A DNA stretch of 64,000 bases from an uncultured Planctomyces sp. GTDB lineage: Bacteria; Planctomycetota; Planctomycetia; Planctomycetales; Planctomycetaceae. The position numbers and the translations under genes are program-made. The stretch lies in the NCBI GenBank assembly GCA_937904325.1, contig CALGTK010000375.1, forward strand, positions 55,034 through 119,033, in the 5' to 3' direction. Every line of letters starts with the position of its first letter. Position 1 is the stretch's first letter. The notes beneath the pieces are model-generated. The model was not told the origin of the DNA. It was given only the letters and a program-made list of their open reading frames with translations, and ran no database searches. This document shows positions 18,242 to 26,375 of the stretch, piece after piece.

Positions 18242-18411
18242 CGTCTTGGATAGCTAATCAAAATAGGACTCGCACCGGGCGGGAAGTCGTTAATCCTGAA
18301 CTCACGTCGGAAAGCTGAACAAAGAGGTTCGCTTCCAGATGTCTTCAAACCGGAACCGTGATTGCGATTTCTTTCGTCGAAGTCATCATTCTGCTCGCTG
18401 CTGTTGGAAAA

Positions 18412-18831
18412 TCATTCATGATCCGAAGCGGGTTCGAAGCTGTCGATAAGTTCCTGGGGAATCCGCCGAGGTACTCCGTGCTTGCGGCCGATGTAGGCCC
18501 AGTTTGTCTCGGCGCGAGCCAGCAAAGCACCATCGTCCGGACGACGAATGAGGTACTTTCTCAGCGAGGTAATCTTCTGAAAACTGGTGACCCAGGTTTC
18601 GACCACGATTGACTGGCCAGTGAAGCTGGCAGCCAGATACTCGATCGCGTGAGACCTGACGACAAATGCTGAGCCCTCCTCAACATACCTCTCGGGAGGC
18701 CACCCCTGCTCAGTTGAATGAGCAATAGCCGCCATCTGCATCCATTTAAGATGCTCCAGATTATTGACGTGCCCCTGCTCATCGATTTCATCTTCACGAA
18801 CAGTGTGTTCCCAGAAAAATACAGCAGGCAT
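18412..18831 (-). CDS. Acyl-CoA thioesterase, hotdog fold (4-hydroxybenzoyl-CoA thioesterase-like)
   Basis: The ORF is open to 18891, but the ATG at 18831 has GGAG six bases upstream and gives 139 residues, the usual size. The N-terminus reads FFWEHTVREDEIDEQGHVNNLEHLKWMQ, the characteristic hotdog start in which the D-x-x-GHVNN segment carries the catalytic aspartate region of the 4HBT/FadM/YbgC group. Such enzymes hydrolyse acyl-CoA thioesters in the cytoplasm; the exact substrate cannot be read. The gene diverges from aroB, with a perfect 12-bp inverted repeat between them. Confidence 0.88.
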   Translation of the reverse strand: MPAVFFWEHTVREDEIDEQGHVNNLEHLKWMQMAAIAHSTEQGWPPERYVEEGSAFVVRSHAIEYLAASFTGQSIVVETWVTSFQKITSLRKYLIRRPDDGALLARAETNWAYIGRKHGVPRRIPQELIDSFEPASDHE

Positions 18832-18893
18832 GAGCGTCTCCGATCGGTGGTCTGCGTGAGTTGTCGCGGAAGATAACTCGCGACCCGTCATAT

Positions 18894-18927
18894 GACACTT
18901 TCAGAGTGGTTGAGTTCTGAAAGTGTC
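18894..18927. promoter_or_regulatory. Perfect 12-bp inverted repeat in the thioesterase/aroB divergent region
   Basis: GACACTTTCAGA, a 10-nt spacer, then TCTGAAAGTGTC. It lies 63 nt upstream of the thioesterase start and 98 nt upstream of aroB, between divergent genes where no terminator is needed. There is no flanking T-run. The placement favours a dimeric-regulator operator, or a structured 5' leader, for one or both genes. Confidence 0.6.
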
Positions 18928-19024
18928 GCCTGTTTCGAACTGAAGACGTGGCCAGCGGCGTTGTCTATCATCCCTCGTCAATTGTTTATTCACGCTTTAT
19001 TGATCCGGCTCGAAACGAAATTAT

Positions 19025-20179
19025 ATGACTCAGCAATCCGATTCGTCATCTGCAGACTCTCTCACAGTGAACGTAGATCTGGCCGAACGTAGTTACGACA
19101 TCCGGATTTGCAGCGATCAGCTCTCTGCCGTGGGCGATTCCGTTGCCGACTGGCTTGATGAACGGCTCGGTGCAAGTTCGACTCAGCAATCGGCTTTGGT
19201 CGTGACAGATCGCAACGTGGCTGGCCATGCGAACGTTGTGCGGGCCAGCCTTGCGGCGGCGGGTTTTCGCGTGGAGTTGGCGGAGTTGGAGCCGGGGGAG
19301 AAAACGAAATCGCTCTCTGTCATTTCCGGTCTGTATGAGCGAATGGTCGAAATGAAAGCTGATCGTCGCACTGTTGTTGTCGCCGTTGGCGGGGGAGTGA
19401 TTGGCGATGCGTCCGGGTTTCTGGCGGCCACGTACAACCGCGGAGTCCCGTTTGTGCAGGTCCCGACAACGCTGCTGGCAGATGTCGACAGCTCGGTCGG
19501 TGGCAAAGTTGGCGTCAACCTGGCCGCAGCAAAGAATCTGATCGGGTCGTTCTATCAGCCGCTCGGTGTGTTTATTGACACTTCAGTTCTTTCGACGTTG
19601 CCGGACCGGGACTATCGCAGCGGGCTGGCGGAAGTCGTTAAGTACGGAGTCATTCTTGACGCTGAGTTTTTCGATTTCCTCGAGGAGAATGTCGACGGAA
19701 TCAACGCTCGCGAGCCAGCGGTATTACGGCGAATTATCGCCCGCAGTTGCGAACTGAAGGCGCACGTTGTCAAAGAGGACGAGTACGAGCGGACCGGCTT
19801 ACGGGCCGTCTTAAATTACGGTCACACGTACGCTCACGCCTTCGAGGCTCTCGCCGGCTATGGCGAATTGATGCATGGCGAGGCAGTTTCAGTCGGTATG
19901 CTGTATGCCAGCCGGCTCGCAGAGAAACGCGGGCTGATCGACGCTGACATGACGGCTCGACAACGAAACTTGTTGGAGCAGATTGGAGCTATGACTGATC
20001 TGCCTGATCCAGCGGCATTCTCGACGGATGACATCCTTTCAAAGATGAGGCTCGATAAGAAAACTGTAGGTGGCCAGCTTCGACTCATCCTGCCGACAAA
20101 AATGGGACATGTAACAACGTTTATGGACGTCCCCGAATCCGATGTGACCGCCGTCGTTGACGAATTTGCAGGACGGTGA
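19025..20179 (+). CDS. aroB: 3-dehydroquinate synthase
   Basis: AroB converts DAHP to 3-dehydroquinate in the shikimate pathway using NAD and a divalent metal. The 384-residue protein contains ELEPGEKTKSL and the nucleotide/substrate block GGGVIGDASGFLAATYNRGVPFVQVPTTLLADVDSSVGGKVGVN. The metal-binding histidines appear in NYGHTYAHAFE and GELMHGEAVSVGM. The first 15 residues are a short non-conserved extension. No other shikimate gene is adjacent. The ribosome-binding site is weak. Confidence 0.95.
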   Translation: MTQQSDSSSADSLTVNVDLAERSYDIRICSDQLSAVGDSVADWLDERLGASSTQQSALVVTDRNVAGHANVVRASLAAAGFRVELAELEPGEKTKSLSVISGLYERMVEMKADRRTVVVAVGGGVIGDASGFLAATYNRGVPFVQVPTTLLADVDSSVGGKVGVNLAAAKNLIGSFYQPLGVFIDTSVLSTLPDRDYRSGLAEVVKYGVILDAEFFDFLEENVDGINAREPAVLRRIIARSCELKAHVVKEDEYERTGLRAVLNYGHTYAHAFEALAGYGELMHGEAVSVGMLYASRLAEKRGLIDADMTARQRNLLEQIGAMTDLPDPAAFSTDDILSKMRLDKKTVGGQLRLILPTKMGHVTTFMDVPESDVTAVVDEFAGR

Positions 20180-20464
20180 CCGCGAGACGAAGCCATTTGG
20201 ATCGTTAATCTTCAGTCAATCGCGAGCGTATCCTGCACACAGAAAAGGCACAACAGGCTACGGATCGCCTCAAACTGGGTTTAACGCTCTTACGTCATGG
20301 TTTCCACAAAGGCTCATACTTGACGATCTGCTTAGGACACTGGCACAATATGATCAATTATCGACCATTCATGTATTCACGAAAGACATTGCCTCGGCAT
20401 TTCGGGTCGCCTTTCGATTTAAATGCATCTCAACGCACCGTTTAAACATAACTTAGGACGCATC

Positions 20465-21517
20465 ATGACTACCGCGTCTGATTCCGGCCAGGCAGACTCG
20501 ATCGATGGCATGATCGGAAGCAGTCCTGCCATGCGCGAGGTTTTTGAGCTTTCGCGACTGGTAGCACCGGCATCGACGACCGTTCTGCTTACTGGTGAAA
20601 CAGGTACCGGCAAAGAGCTGATCGCGCGAGCCGTTCACGAACTGAGTCCGCGTGCGTCGGGGCCGTTTGTCCGCGTGAATTGCGGGGCACTCAGCGAAAG
20701 CCTGCTGGAAAGCGAGCTGTTTGGGCATGTCAAAGGCGCTTTTACAAGCGCCAACGAAAATCGCACCGGTAGATTTGAGGCGGCTCACGGCGGAACGATT
20801 TTTCTCGACGAGATCAATTCCGTCAGCTACACACTGCAGGTCAAACTACTACGAGTTCTGCAGGAGCAGGAGTTCGAACGGGTCGGCGACACGAAAACGA
20901 TTCGGGTGGATTGCCGGATCGTGGCGGCCACGAATCGTGACCTGCTGGACGAAATCGAAGCCGGGCGTTTTCGTGAAGACCTCTATTACCGACTGAATGT
21001 TGTGCCGATTTATCTGCCGCCCTTGCGGGAGCGGTCTGATGACATCCCAGTACTGATTGAGCATTTCGTTCAGATTTACGCCAAGATTAACCGCAGACCT
21101 GTACCGACGATTGCAAAAGAGACCATCGAGGCTCTCAAATCGTATTCCTGGCCGGGAAATGTTCGGGAACTGCAGAACTATGCCGAGCGGGCGCTGGTGC
21201 TGCTTCGCAATGGCGAGTTCACGGTTGATCTGCTGCCGCCTCATGTTCGCGGGCTGGCACCGGTCCGGATTGGCAGGCATCGAACGGGCGGGGCCGAGAA
21301 GACCGCAGAAGAACTGGTCACTCTGGGGCTCACCGAGTACGCTGACGAGTCTAAGCCCTTCGAAAAAGTGATGGGGCTGGTGGAGCGGCAACTGCTAAGT
21401 CAAATGTTGCGACAGTGCCAGGGAGTTCAGATTAAAGCGGCGGAACGGCTTGGTATTAACCGCAACACTTTGCACAAAAAAGTGACCGAATACGGTCTGG
21501 ATTCCGAAAGCCGGTAG
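20465..21517 (+). CDS. Sigma54-type AAA+ transcriptional activator without sensor domain, GAFTSA variant
   Basis: The track starts at 20423; the ATG at 20465 has AGGA eight bases upstream, giving 350 residues. An AAA+ domain begins almost at the N-terminus. It has Walker A GETGTGKE (44-51), Walker [10 protein letters not shown] (109-117), [11 protein letters not shown] and the arginine-finger region LPPLRER. The C-terminal helix-turn-helix is Fis-like ([18 protein letters not shown]). No receiver, GAF or PAS domain is present, as in PspF. The sigma54-contact loop reads GAFTSA (91-96) instead of GAFTGA. The target is unknown; the CcsA/HemX-like gene follows 73 nt later on the same strand. Confidence 0.9.
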   Translation: MTTASDSGQADSIDGMIGSSPAMREVFELSRLVAPASTTVLLTGETGTGKELIARAVHELSPRASGPFVRVNCGALSESLLESELFGHVKGAFTSANENRTGRFEAAHGGTIFLDEINSVSYTLQVKLLRVLQEQEFERVGDTKTIRVDCRIVAATNRDLLDEIEAGRFREDLYYRLNVVPIYLPPLRERSDDIPVLIEHFVQIYAKINRRPVPTIAKETIEALKSYSWPGNVRELQNYAERALVLLRNGEFTVDLLPPHVRGLAPVRIGRHRTGGAEKTAEELVTLGLTEYADESKPFEKVMGLVERQLLSQMLRQCQGVQIKAAERLGINRNTLHKKVTEYGLDSESR

Positions 21518-21590
21518 CAGACGGAGTCCGCCAATCTGGTCAGGTTCAAGCGGTCTTTCGTTTAGTGTCAAGGTATCGGAGAATCCGTCG

Positions 21591-22451
21591 ATGTGGATGG
21601 AGAAGGTCAGTGTTTTCTGTTTTCTCGCCAGTTACGTTGTCGCCACGGCGTTTGCGTTTCTGCGATTTCGAGGACAGAGCCGTCTGAACCACGCTCTCAC
21701 GGTTAGTGCATCGGTCGCCGGCCTGTTTGCTCACACGGGTTATCTATTAGTTCGCAGCCGAAACGTCGATTTGCCTCCGCTGATGGCGTCGTCGCACGAC
21801 TGGCTGCTGGTACTCGCATGGGTCGCTGTGCTGATCTATCTGTTTCTAACGATGCTCGATTGGCAGCTGCCGCTCGGAGCGTTCGTACTTCCCGTCGTGC
21901 TGGTTCTGGTAAGCGCTTCACGGTTCGTCAGTCTTGAGCCAAACCAATTGGTCAGTGCTCAGGAGCTCTCAGAGCAAGCGGCACGCGGCTGGGTGATGCT
22001 ACATGTTTCGATGCTGATTTTCGGAATCGCGGGCGTCATCGGTGGTCTGATCCTGGCGACGATGTACCTGATTCAGCATCGCCGTTTGAAACACAAACAG
22101 AGGATGCAGGAAGGCGTTGCTTTGCCGAGTCTTGCTCGACTGGCTCGTTGGAACTGGTGGGCGGTTGTGGTGTCTGTGCCGACGCTCTCACTGGGAATGG
22201 CTGCGGGAGTGCTGCTTGGAATCGCCGCCAAGCGAACGGCGACTCATCTTTCTTTCAGCGATCCTTTGGTGGTCGGTTCGGGCATCGGCTGGGTGGTAAT
22301 GCTGGGTTTTTTCTGCTGGCTGGTTTCGACCAAACGTGCCGCCGCGAAACAGGTTGCCCTGTTAACCGTGTGGGCCTGCGGCTTTCTGTTGCTGACGATC
22401 GTCGGGCTGCAGGTTTTGATGGGAAGCGGCCACAATCTGCTGGCAGGGTAG
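21591..22451 (+). CDS. CcsA/HemX-like cytochrome c assembly membrane protein
   Basis: This 286-residue polytopic protein has about eight hydrophobic spans in the pattern of the CcsA/CcmC/HemX superfamily. Seen are an N-terminal span, the TGYLLVRSR loop, SSHDWLLVLAWVAVLIYLFL, WVMLHVSMLIFGIAGVIGG and a C-terminal pair of spans. The WWD haem-handling motif of full CcsA proteins is not evident, so it is nearer HemX/YpjD. HemX-type genes often precede hemA, but here a cation exporter follows. Either haem delivery or regulation of haem synthesis is possible. Confidence 0.75.
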   Translation: MWMEKVSVFCFLASYVVATAFAFLRFRGQSRLNHALTVSASVAGLFAHTGYLLVRSRNVDLPPLMASSHDWLLVLAWVAVLIYLFLTMLDWQLPLGAFVLPVVLVLVSASRFVSLEPNQLVSAQELSEQAARGWVMLHVSMLIFGIAGVIGGLILATMYLIQHRRLKHKQRMQEGVALPSLARLARWNWWAVVVSVPTLSLGMAAGVLLGIAAKRTATHLSFSDPLVVGSGIGWVVMLGFFCWLVSTKRAAAKQVALLTVWACGFLLLTIVGLQVLMGSGHNLLAG

Positions 22452-22505
22452 CGCGGCGATACGGGCGGCATAAAGAACTCCGGAACGGAGGCGACGAGAG
22501 CCAGG

Positions 22506-23423
22506 ATGAGCTGCCATTCTCACGGTAATGGTCACTGCAGACATCATGGATACTCGCATTCGATGGCGAATCTAAAGCGTTTGCTGCTGACACTGATTCT
22601 GGCAGCCGGCTATATGGTTGCAGAGATTGTCGGCGGGCTGCTCAGTAACTCGCTGGCGTTGCTTGCCGATGCTGGGCATATGTTTTCGGATGTGGCTTCG
22701 TTGGCGCTGAGCGTTTTTGCGATCTGGATTGCTGCTCGACCAGCGGGTTCGCAACGCACGTTTGGGTACTACCGCGCCGAGATTCTGGCGGCGCTGGTCA
22801 ATGGAGCAACGCTGGTTGCTGTTTCGTTTTTTATCATTTACGAAGCCTGGCACCGATTCAGTGACCCGCCAGAAGTGCAGGGCGGGCTGATGATGTGGAT
22901 CGCCGTCGGCGGACTGATTGTCAACCTGTTCGGACTGGCGGTTCTTCACGGCGGAAAAGATCACAACCTGAATGTCCGCGGTGCGTGGCTGCACGTGATG
23001 TCGGACACGCTGGGAAGTATCGCCGCGATTGTCGCCGGGGTGTTGATTCAGAATTTTGGCTGGTACATCGCCGATCCGATCATCTCAGCAGTCATTTCTG
23101 TGCTGGTTGTTGTTTCTGCGTGGCGGCTGCTTTCCGACTCAGTGTGGGTGCTCATGCAGGCAGCGCCTCCGAATGTCGACGTTCCGGAAATGAAAGCGGC
23201 TTTGATCGAGACACCAGGAGTTGCCGAAGTTCACGACCTCCACGTCTGGACGATCACCAGCGGTATGGACTCGATGTCCTGCCACATCGTTTCCGACGGC
23301 TCGCTGCCGTACGAGCAAGTGTTGCAGAGTGTTCGTGACGTCGTGATCAAGACGTTCTCAATCGACCATGTCACGATTCAGATCGAACCGGAAGGCTTCC
23401 ACGAGCCTGATACGCCCGTGTGA
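22506..23423 (+). CDS. Cation diffusion facilitator (CzcD/ZitB-like zinc exporter)
   Basis: This 305-residue six-span inner-membrane antiporter probably exports Zn2+ or a similar divalent metal in exchange for protons. The N-terminus is histidine/cysteine-rich (CHSHGNGHCRHHGYSHS), a typical metal-binding lead. The two transport sites are LADAGHMFSDV (HxxxD) and HVMSDTLGS (HxxxD). A cytoplasmic C-terminal domain carries VHDLHVWTI and further histidines. It lies 54 nt after the CcsA/HemX-like gene and could be co-transcribed with it. No metal-responsive regulator is adjacent. Confidence 0.93.
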   Translation: MSCHSHGNGHCRHHGYSHSMANLKRLLLTLILAAGYMVAEIVGGLLSNSLALLADAGHMFSDVASLALSVFAIWIAARPAGSQRTFGYYRAEILAALVNGATLVAVSFFIIYEAWHRFSDPPEVQGGLMMWIAVGGLIVNLFGLAVLHGGKDHNLNVRGAWLHVMSDTLGSIAAIVAGVLIQNFGWYIADPIISAVISVLVVVSAWRLLSDSVWVLMQAAPPNVDVPEMKAALIETPGVAEVHDLHVWTITSGMDSMSCHIVSDGSLPYEQVLQSVRDVVIKTFSIDHVTIQIEPEGFHEPDTPV

Positions 23424-23514
23424 CGGGTTATTCCAATTACGCAGGGCTTAACCAGAACGCTCGACGAAACCGTTACAGACCTCGCCGTCGTTGGCGTCTG
23501 CGTTTCCCGGTGTA

Positions 23515-23530
23515 ATGACAGTCCTGTCAT
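23515..23530. repeat. Hairpin upstream of the response regulator gene
   Basis: ATGACAG-TC-CTGTCAT, a perfect 7-bp inverted repeat, is nested inside TTTCCCG (503-509) / CGGGAAA (541-547, +23000). It lies between the cation exporter and the response regulator. A similar element occurs just after that regulator gene (25646-25662). Confidence 0.5.
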
Positions 23531-23697
23531 AACGGGCTGACGGGAAATCGCCGGTTGACGGTATCAGTGTGGACTAGGTTTCCTTCGTCACCGGGTGATG
23601 TCTGCACGCTTGATAGCAATGATTTGTTGCTCATCAGCAATGACGGTTTGCTCGCGATGGAGATCAGAACAGCGTACAGCTTCAGGAACGTGGATTG

Positions 23698-25632
23698 ATG
23701 TCTGAATCATTGGCGTCACATACTGAGTGGATCCAGCACGCGGTTGCCGCGGCGAAGGCTGGCAATCCGTCTGTTGCAAAAATCCAGCTTCAGAAGGCTG
23801 CTGAAGAGGCACCCGGCGACCCGACCATCTGGCTGTGGATGGGATGGTTGGCTGACTCTCCTGCCAGCGCTGCGCAATGCCTGGAACTGGCCCGGTCCGA
23901 TGGACGGTTCGAGAAGGTGGCGGTCGCTGGCATCGAGTTCACCACAGCTCTGGCAGAATTTCAGCTCGAGCCGCAGCCAGAGTCTGTCACTGAAGAATAC
24001 GATGACCAACCAACCGAAGTCGCTGAACAGGGTAGTCCGCAATTAGATCCCGTTGAAGCTGTTGAAGAAGTGGTCGCTGCTGTCGAGTCTTTGCAGCAGG
24101 AAGACGCTCTTGAATCGAAAGTGGTTGGGGTCGAAGAGCTACCGACCGAAAAAGTTGCGGAAGAATCAGTTGAGTCGCCTTCTGATTCGGCACCTGCTTG
24201 CGACGGTCTGGAACCTGTTTGCGACAATGTGCCGCCAGAACCGCCAGCGGTTTCTGTGCATCATGGGATGACAGGCGAATCCAGTGACTCTGTTTCCAGG
24301 AATGAAGAGACAGTCAAAGAACAGCATCCTTCGACGCCGTCTGGCGAAGACGTCGAAGCTGAATTGATGCAATCCGCCAATGAGCTGTGTCAGGTTGCTG
24401 ACGATACAACTAACTCGTCTGTTCCTTGGTCGGCATCAACCGTGCCAGTTTTGGAAGAAGCGGCTGACGAACCGCAGGTTGATCAACAACTCTGGCAACC
24501 TGAGAGTGAAGAAGTCGCCCTGGCACCAATCACTAATGAATCAGATCAGCATGCCGAAGAGCCGACTGTTTCAGCTGTTGAGGAGTTGCCAGAACTCATT
24601 GCCGATGAGTCCGAAGACGACTTTTCCTTCGCAACTGATGACGATGCAGAATTCGGGACTGCTGTTCCTCGCGGTGTACAACCATGGTCAAGCATCGAAC
24701 ATCCTCCGGATGTTGACGATCAATGGTTGGAGCAACGGGCTGCAGGCTCGCCAAAAGCTCCGGTCTGGCGGAAAGCTCAGTCGGACTGGTTCAGTGTCGA
24801 TGCTCCATTCGAACCTGAATCAAACGACCTTCGTTCTTCGGCAGCTCCAGGATGTTCGTCAGCAGTCGAATCGACTCCGATTCACCAGAATTCTGGACTG
24901 ATCATTGAGCATCAGCCGTCATCGACAGAGAGTCCTGCAGTCGCGAGTGCTGGTTCCATTCCGGCTTCTGACCCAACATCTCAACCAATCGTTCCTGGAG
25001 TAACCGCAAGCGATGTCTGGCAGACGGCTGCCATCGAGAAATCAGATCTAACTGCGGGTTCGGCCCCACAGGGACCGGCTTATCAGCCAGCGACCGTGCC
25101 GCCGCAGTCTCGATCGAATCCAGAAACGGGGGCACTGGCGGGAGCGGCACCACAGCCGCCTGTCGTCACTTCCGTGCCTGCTCCGAACAACATATTTGCT
25201 GCCGACACCGGCATCGATCAATCTTCAGAAAGCGGATATGTTCACGCGACATCACTGGATCAGAAAACTGTGCTGGTCGTCGATGACAGCCCGACCGTCA
25301 GAAAACTCGTCTCTATTACGTTGGAAAAACGAGGCTACAGGGTCGTGTCCGCGTTCGACGGCGTGGCAGCCATAAAAGAGATCGCCGCTCACAATCCGTC
25401 GTTGATTCTGATGGACGTCAACATGCCTCGGCTTGACGGATACCAGTTGTGCAAGCTGGTCAAGAAACATGAAACCACTCGAGACATCCCCGTATTGATG
25501 CTCACGGGCAAGGATGGCATGTTTGATCGCCTGCGAGGTCGGCTGGTTGGTTGTGCGGGAAGCATCGCCAAACCATTCTCGCCGGAAGAACTGTTGAAAT
25601 TTGTTGAGCAAAACATTGTGCAGACAAAGTAG
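23698..25632 (+). CDS. Response regulator with TPR-like N-terminus, very long acidic linker and C-terminal CheY-like receiver
   Basis: The 644 residues (ATG at 23698; the track begins one TTG codon earlier) divide in three. Residues 1-80 are helical and TPR-like (AVAAAKAGNPSVAKIQLQKA). About residues 90-510 form a Glu/Asp/Ser/Pro/Val-rich low-complexity stretch. The receiver domain spans about 520-644. It is complete: VLVVDDSPTVRKL acidic pair, phospho-acceptor Asp in LILMDVNMP, Thr in MLTGKDG and Lys in AKPFSPEE. The reversed order, receiver at the C-terminus with no output domain, is unlike ordinary DNA-binding regulators and resembles PilG/PatA-type or adaptor proteins. No histidine kinase is adjacent. 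Confidence 0.88.
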   Translation: MSESLASHTEWIQHAVAAAKAGNPSVAKIQLQKAAEEAPGDPTIWLWMGWLADSPASAAQCLELARSDGRFEKVAVAGIEFTTALAEFQLEPQPESVTEEYDDQPTEVAEQGSPQLDPVEAVEEVVAAVESLQQEDALESKVVGVEELPTEKVAEESVESPSDSAPACDGLEPVCDNVPPEPPAVSVHHGMTGESSDSVSRNEETVKEQHPSTPSGEDVEAELMQSANELCQVADDTTNSSVPWSASTVPVLEEAADEPQVDQQLWQPESEEVALAPITNESDQHAEEPTVSAVEELPELIADESEDDFSFATDDDAEFGTAVPRGVQPWSSIEHPPDVDDQWLEQRAAGSPKAPVWRKAQSDWFSVDAPFEPESNDLRSSAAPGCSSAVESTPIHQNSGLIIEHQPSSTESPAVASAGSIPASDPTSQPIVPGVTASDVWQTAAIEKSDLTAGSAPQGPAYQPATVPPQSRSNPETGALAGAAPQPPVVTSVPAPNNIFAADTGIDQSSESGYVHATSLDQKTVLVVDDSPTVRKLVSITLEKRGYRVVSAFDGVAAIKEIAAHNPSLILMDVNMPRLDGYQLCKLVKKHETTRDIPVLMLTGKDGMFDRLRGRLVGCAGSIAKPFSPEELLKFVEQNIVQTK

Positions 25633-25645
25633 TAATCGTCGGCCG

Positions 25646-25662
25646 CATGACAGGATGTCATG
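25646..25662. repeat. Hairpin downstream of the response regulator gene
   Basis: CATGACA-GGA-TGTCATG, a perfect 7-bp inverted repeat, begins 13 nt after the stop of the response regulator. It is nearly identical to the hairpin upstream of that gene (ATGACAG/CTGTCAT). It has no T-run. Confidence 0.5.
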
Positions 25663-25705
25663 TGAGGCGTGATTAAGCGGGCCCCTGAAAGTTGAAGTCG
25701 ATACG

Positions 25706-26215
25706 ATGGACCTTCAAAAATTCAGCGAACAACTCGACAGATACCGCGGAACCGATCCCGCCGTTCGCGATCAACGTCTGGAGCATGACTGTCTGATCCT
25801 GCTCAGTCGAATGCAGTTGCTGCTTGAGAAAATTGGCTCCAAATCTTCGCAGCAAGACATGAAAGCGACGGTCGAAGCGGGCAAATCTCTGCTGGTCGAA
25901 CTACTCGAATTTGTGATCGTTCGTTTCGGTGATAAGGCCGTTGCCAGTGATCTCGAAAATATCTGTATGCTTCGCGATTCGATGCGCGATCTGCAGAAAC
26001 TGATCGGCCGAACGTTCTGGGCCAACCTGTTTCGCACGGAGTCGTCCCACAACGACTCTCGCTTCCAGTTATATCGTCAAATCGGTCTCCATTTTGCCGA
26101 CGTTCTGAAAGACCTGATGTCCGTTGTCGACGGCCATTTCAACAGCCCGCAAAAGACTGCAGACTGGCAATCCAGCTCGCGAGTGCTCATTGAAGACTTC
26201 CGACAACGCTGGTAA
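25706..26215 (+). CDS. Helical hypothetical protein following the response regulator
   Basis: This 169-residue protein is predicted mostly alpha-helical from its heptad-like Leu/Ile spacing (LILLSRMQLLLEKIG, LLVELLEFVIVRFGDKAV). No signal peptide or membrane span is present and no family was recognised. It starts 73 nt after the response regulator on the same strand, so the two may be co-transcribed and functionally linked. A role as its binding partner is only a guess. The ribosome-binding site is weak. Confidence 0.72.
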   Translation: MDLQKFSEQLDRYRGTDPAVRDQRLEHDCLILLSRMQLLLEKIGSKSSQQDMKATVEAGKSLLVELLEFVIVRFGDKAVASDLENICMLRDSMRDLQKLIGRTFWANLFRTESSHNDSRFQLYRQIGLHFADVLKDLMSVVDGHFNSPQKTADWQSSSRVLIEDFRQRW

Positions 26216-26375
26216 CGCGGCCGGAATGCTTCTGCCGAAGCGGCCCTTGACGGTCTTCGCCCTTGACGTTCTCGTCTGTTCGGCGAAACTCAGTGGGGTC
26301 TGGTAATGATCCTGATACTTTAGTCGGTCATTGCTCTTCGTTTTTCACCACGCAGCCTTTGCGCTGGAGCACTTT

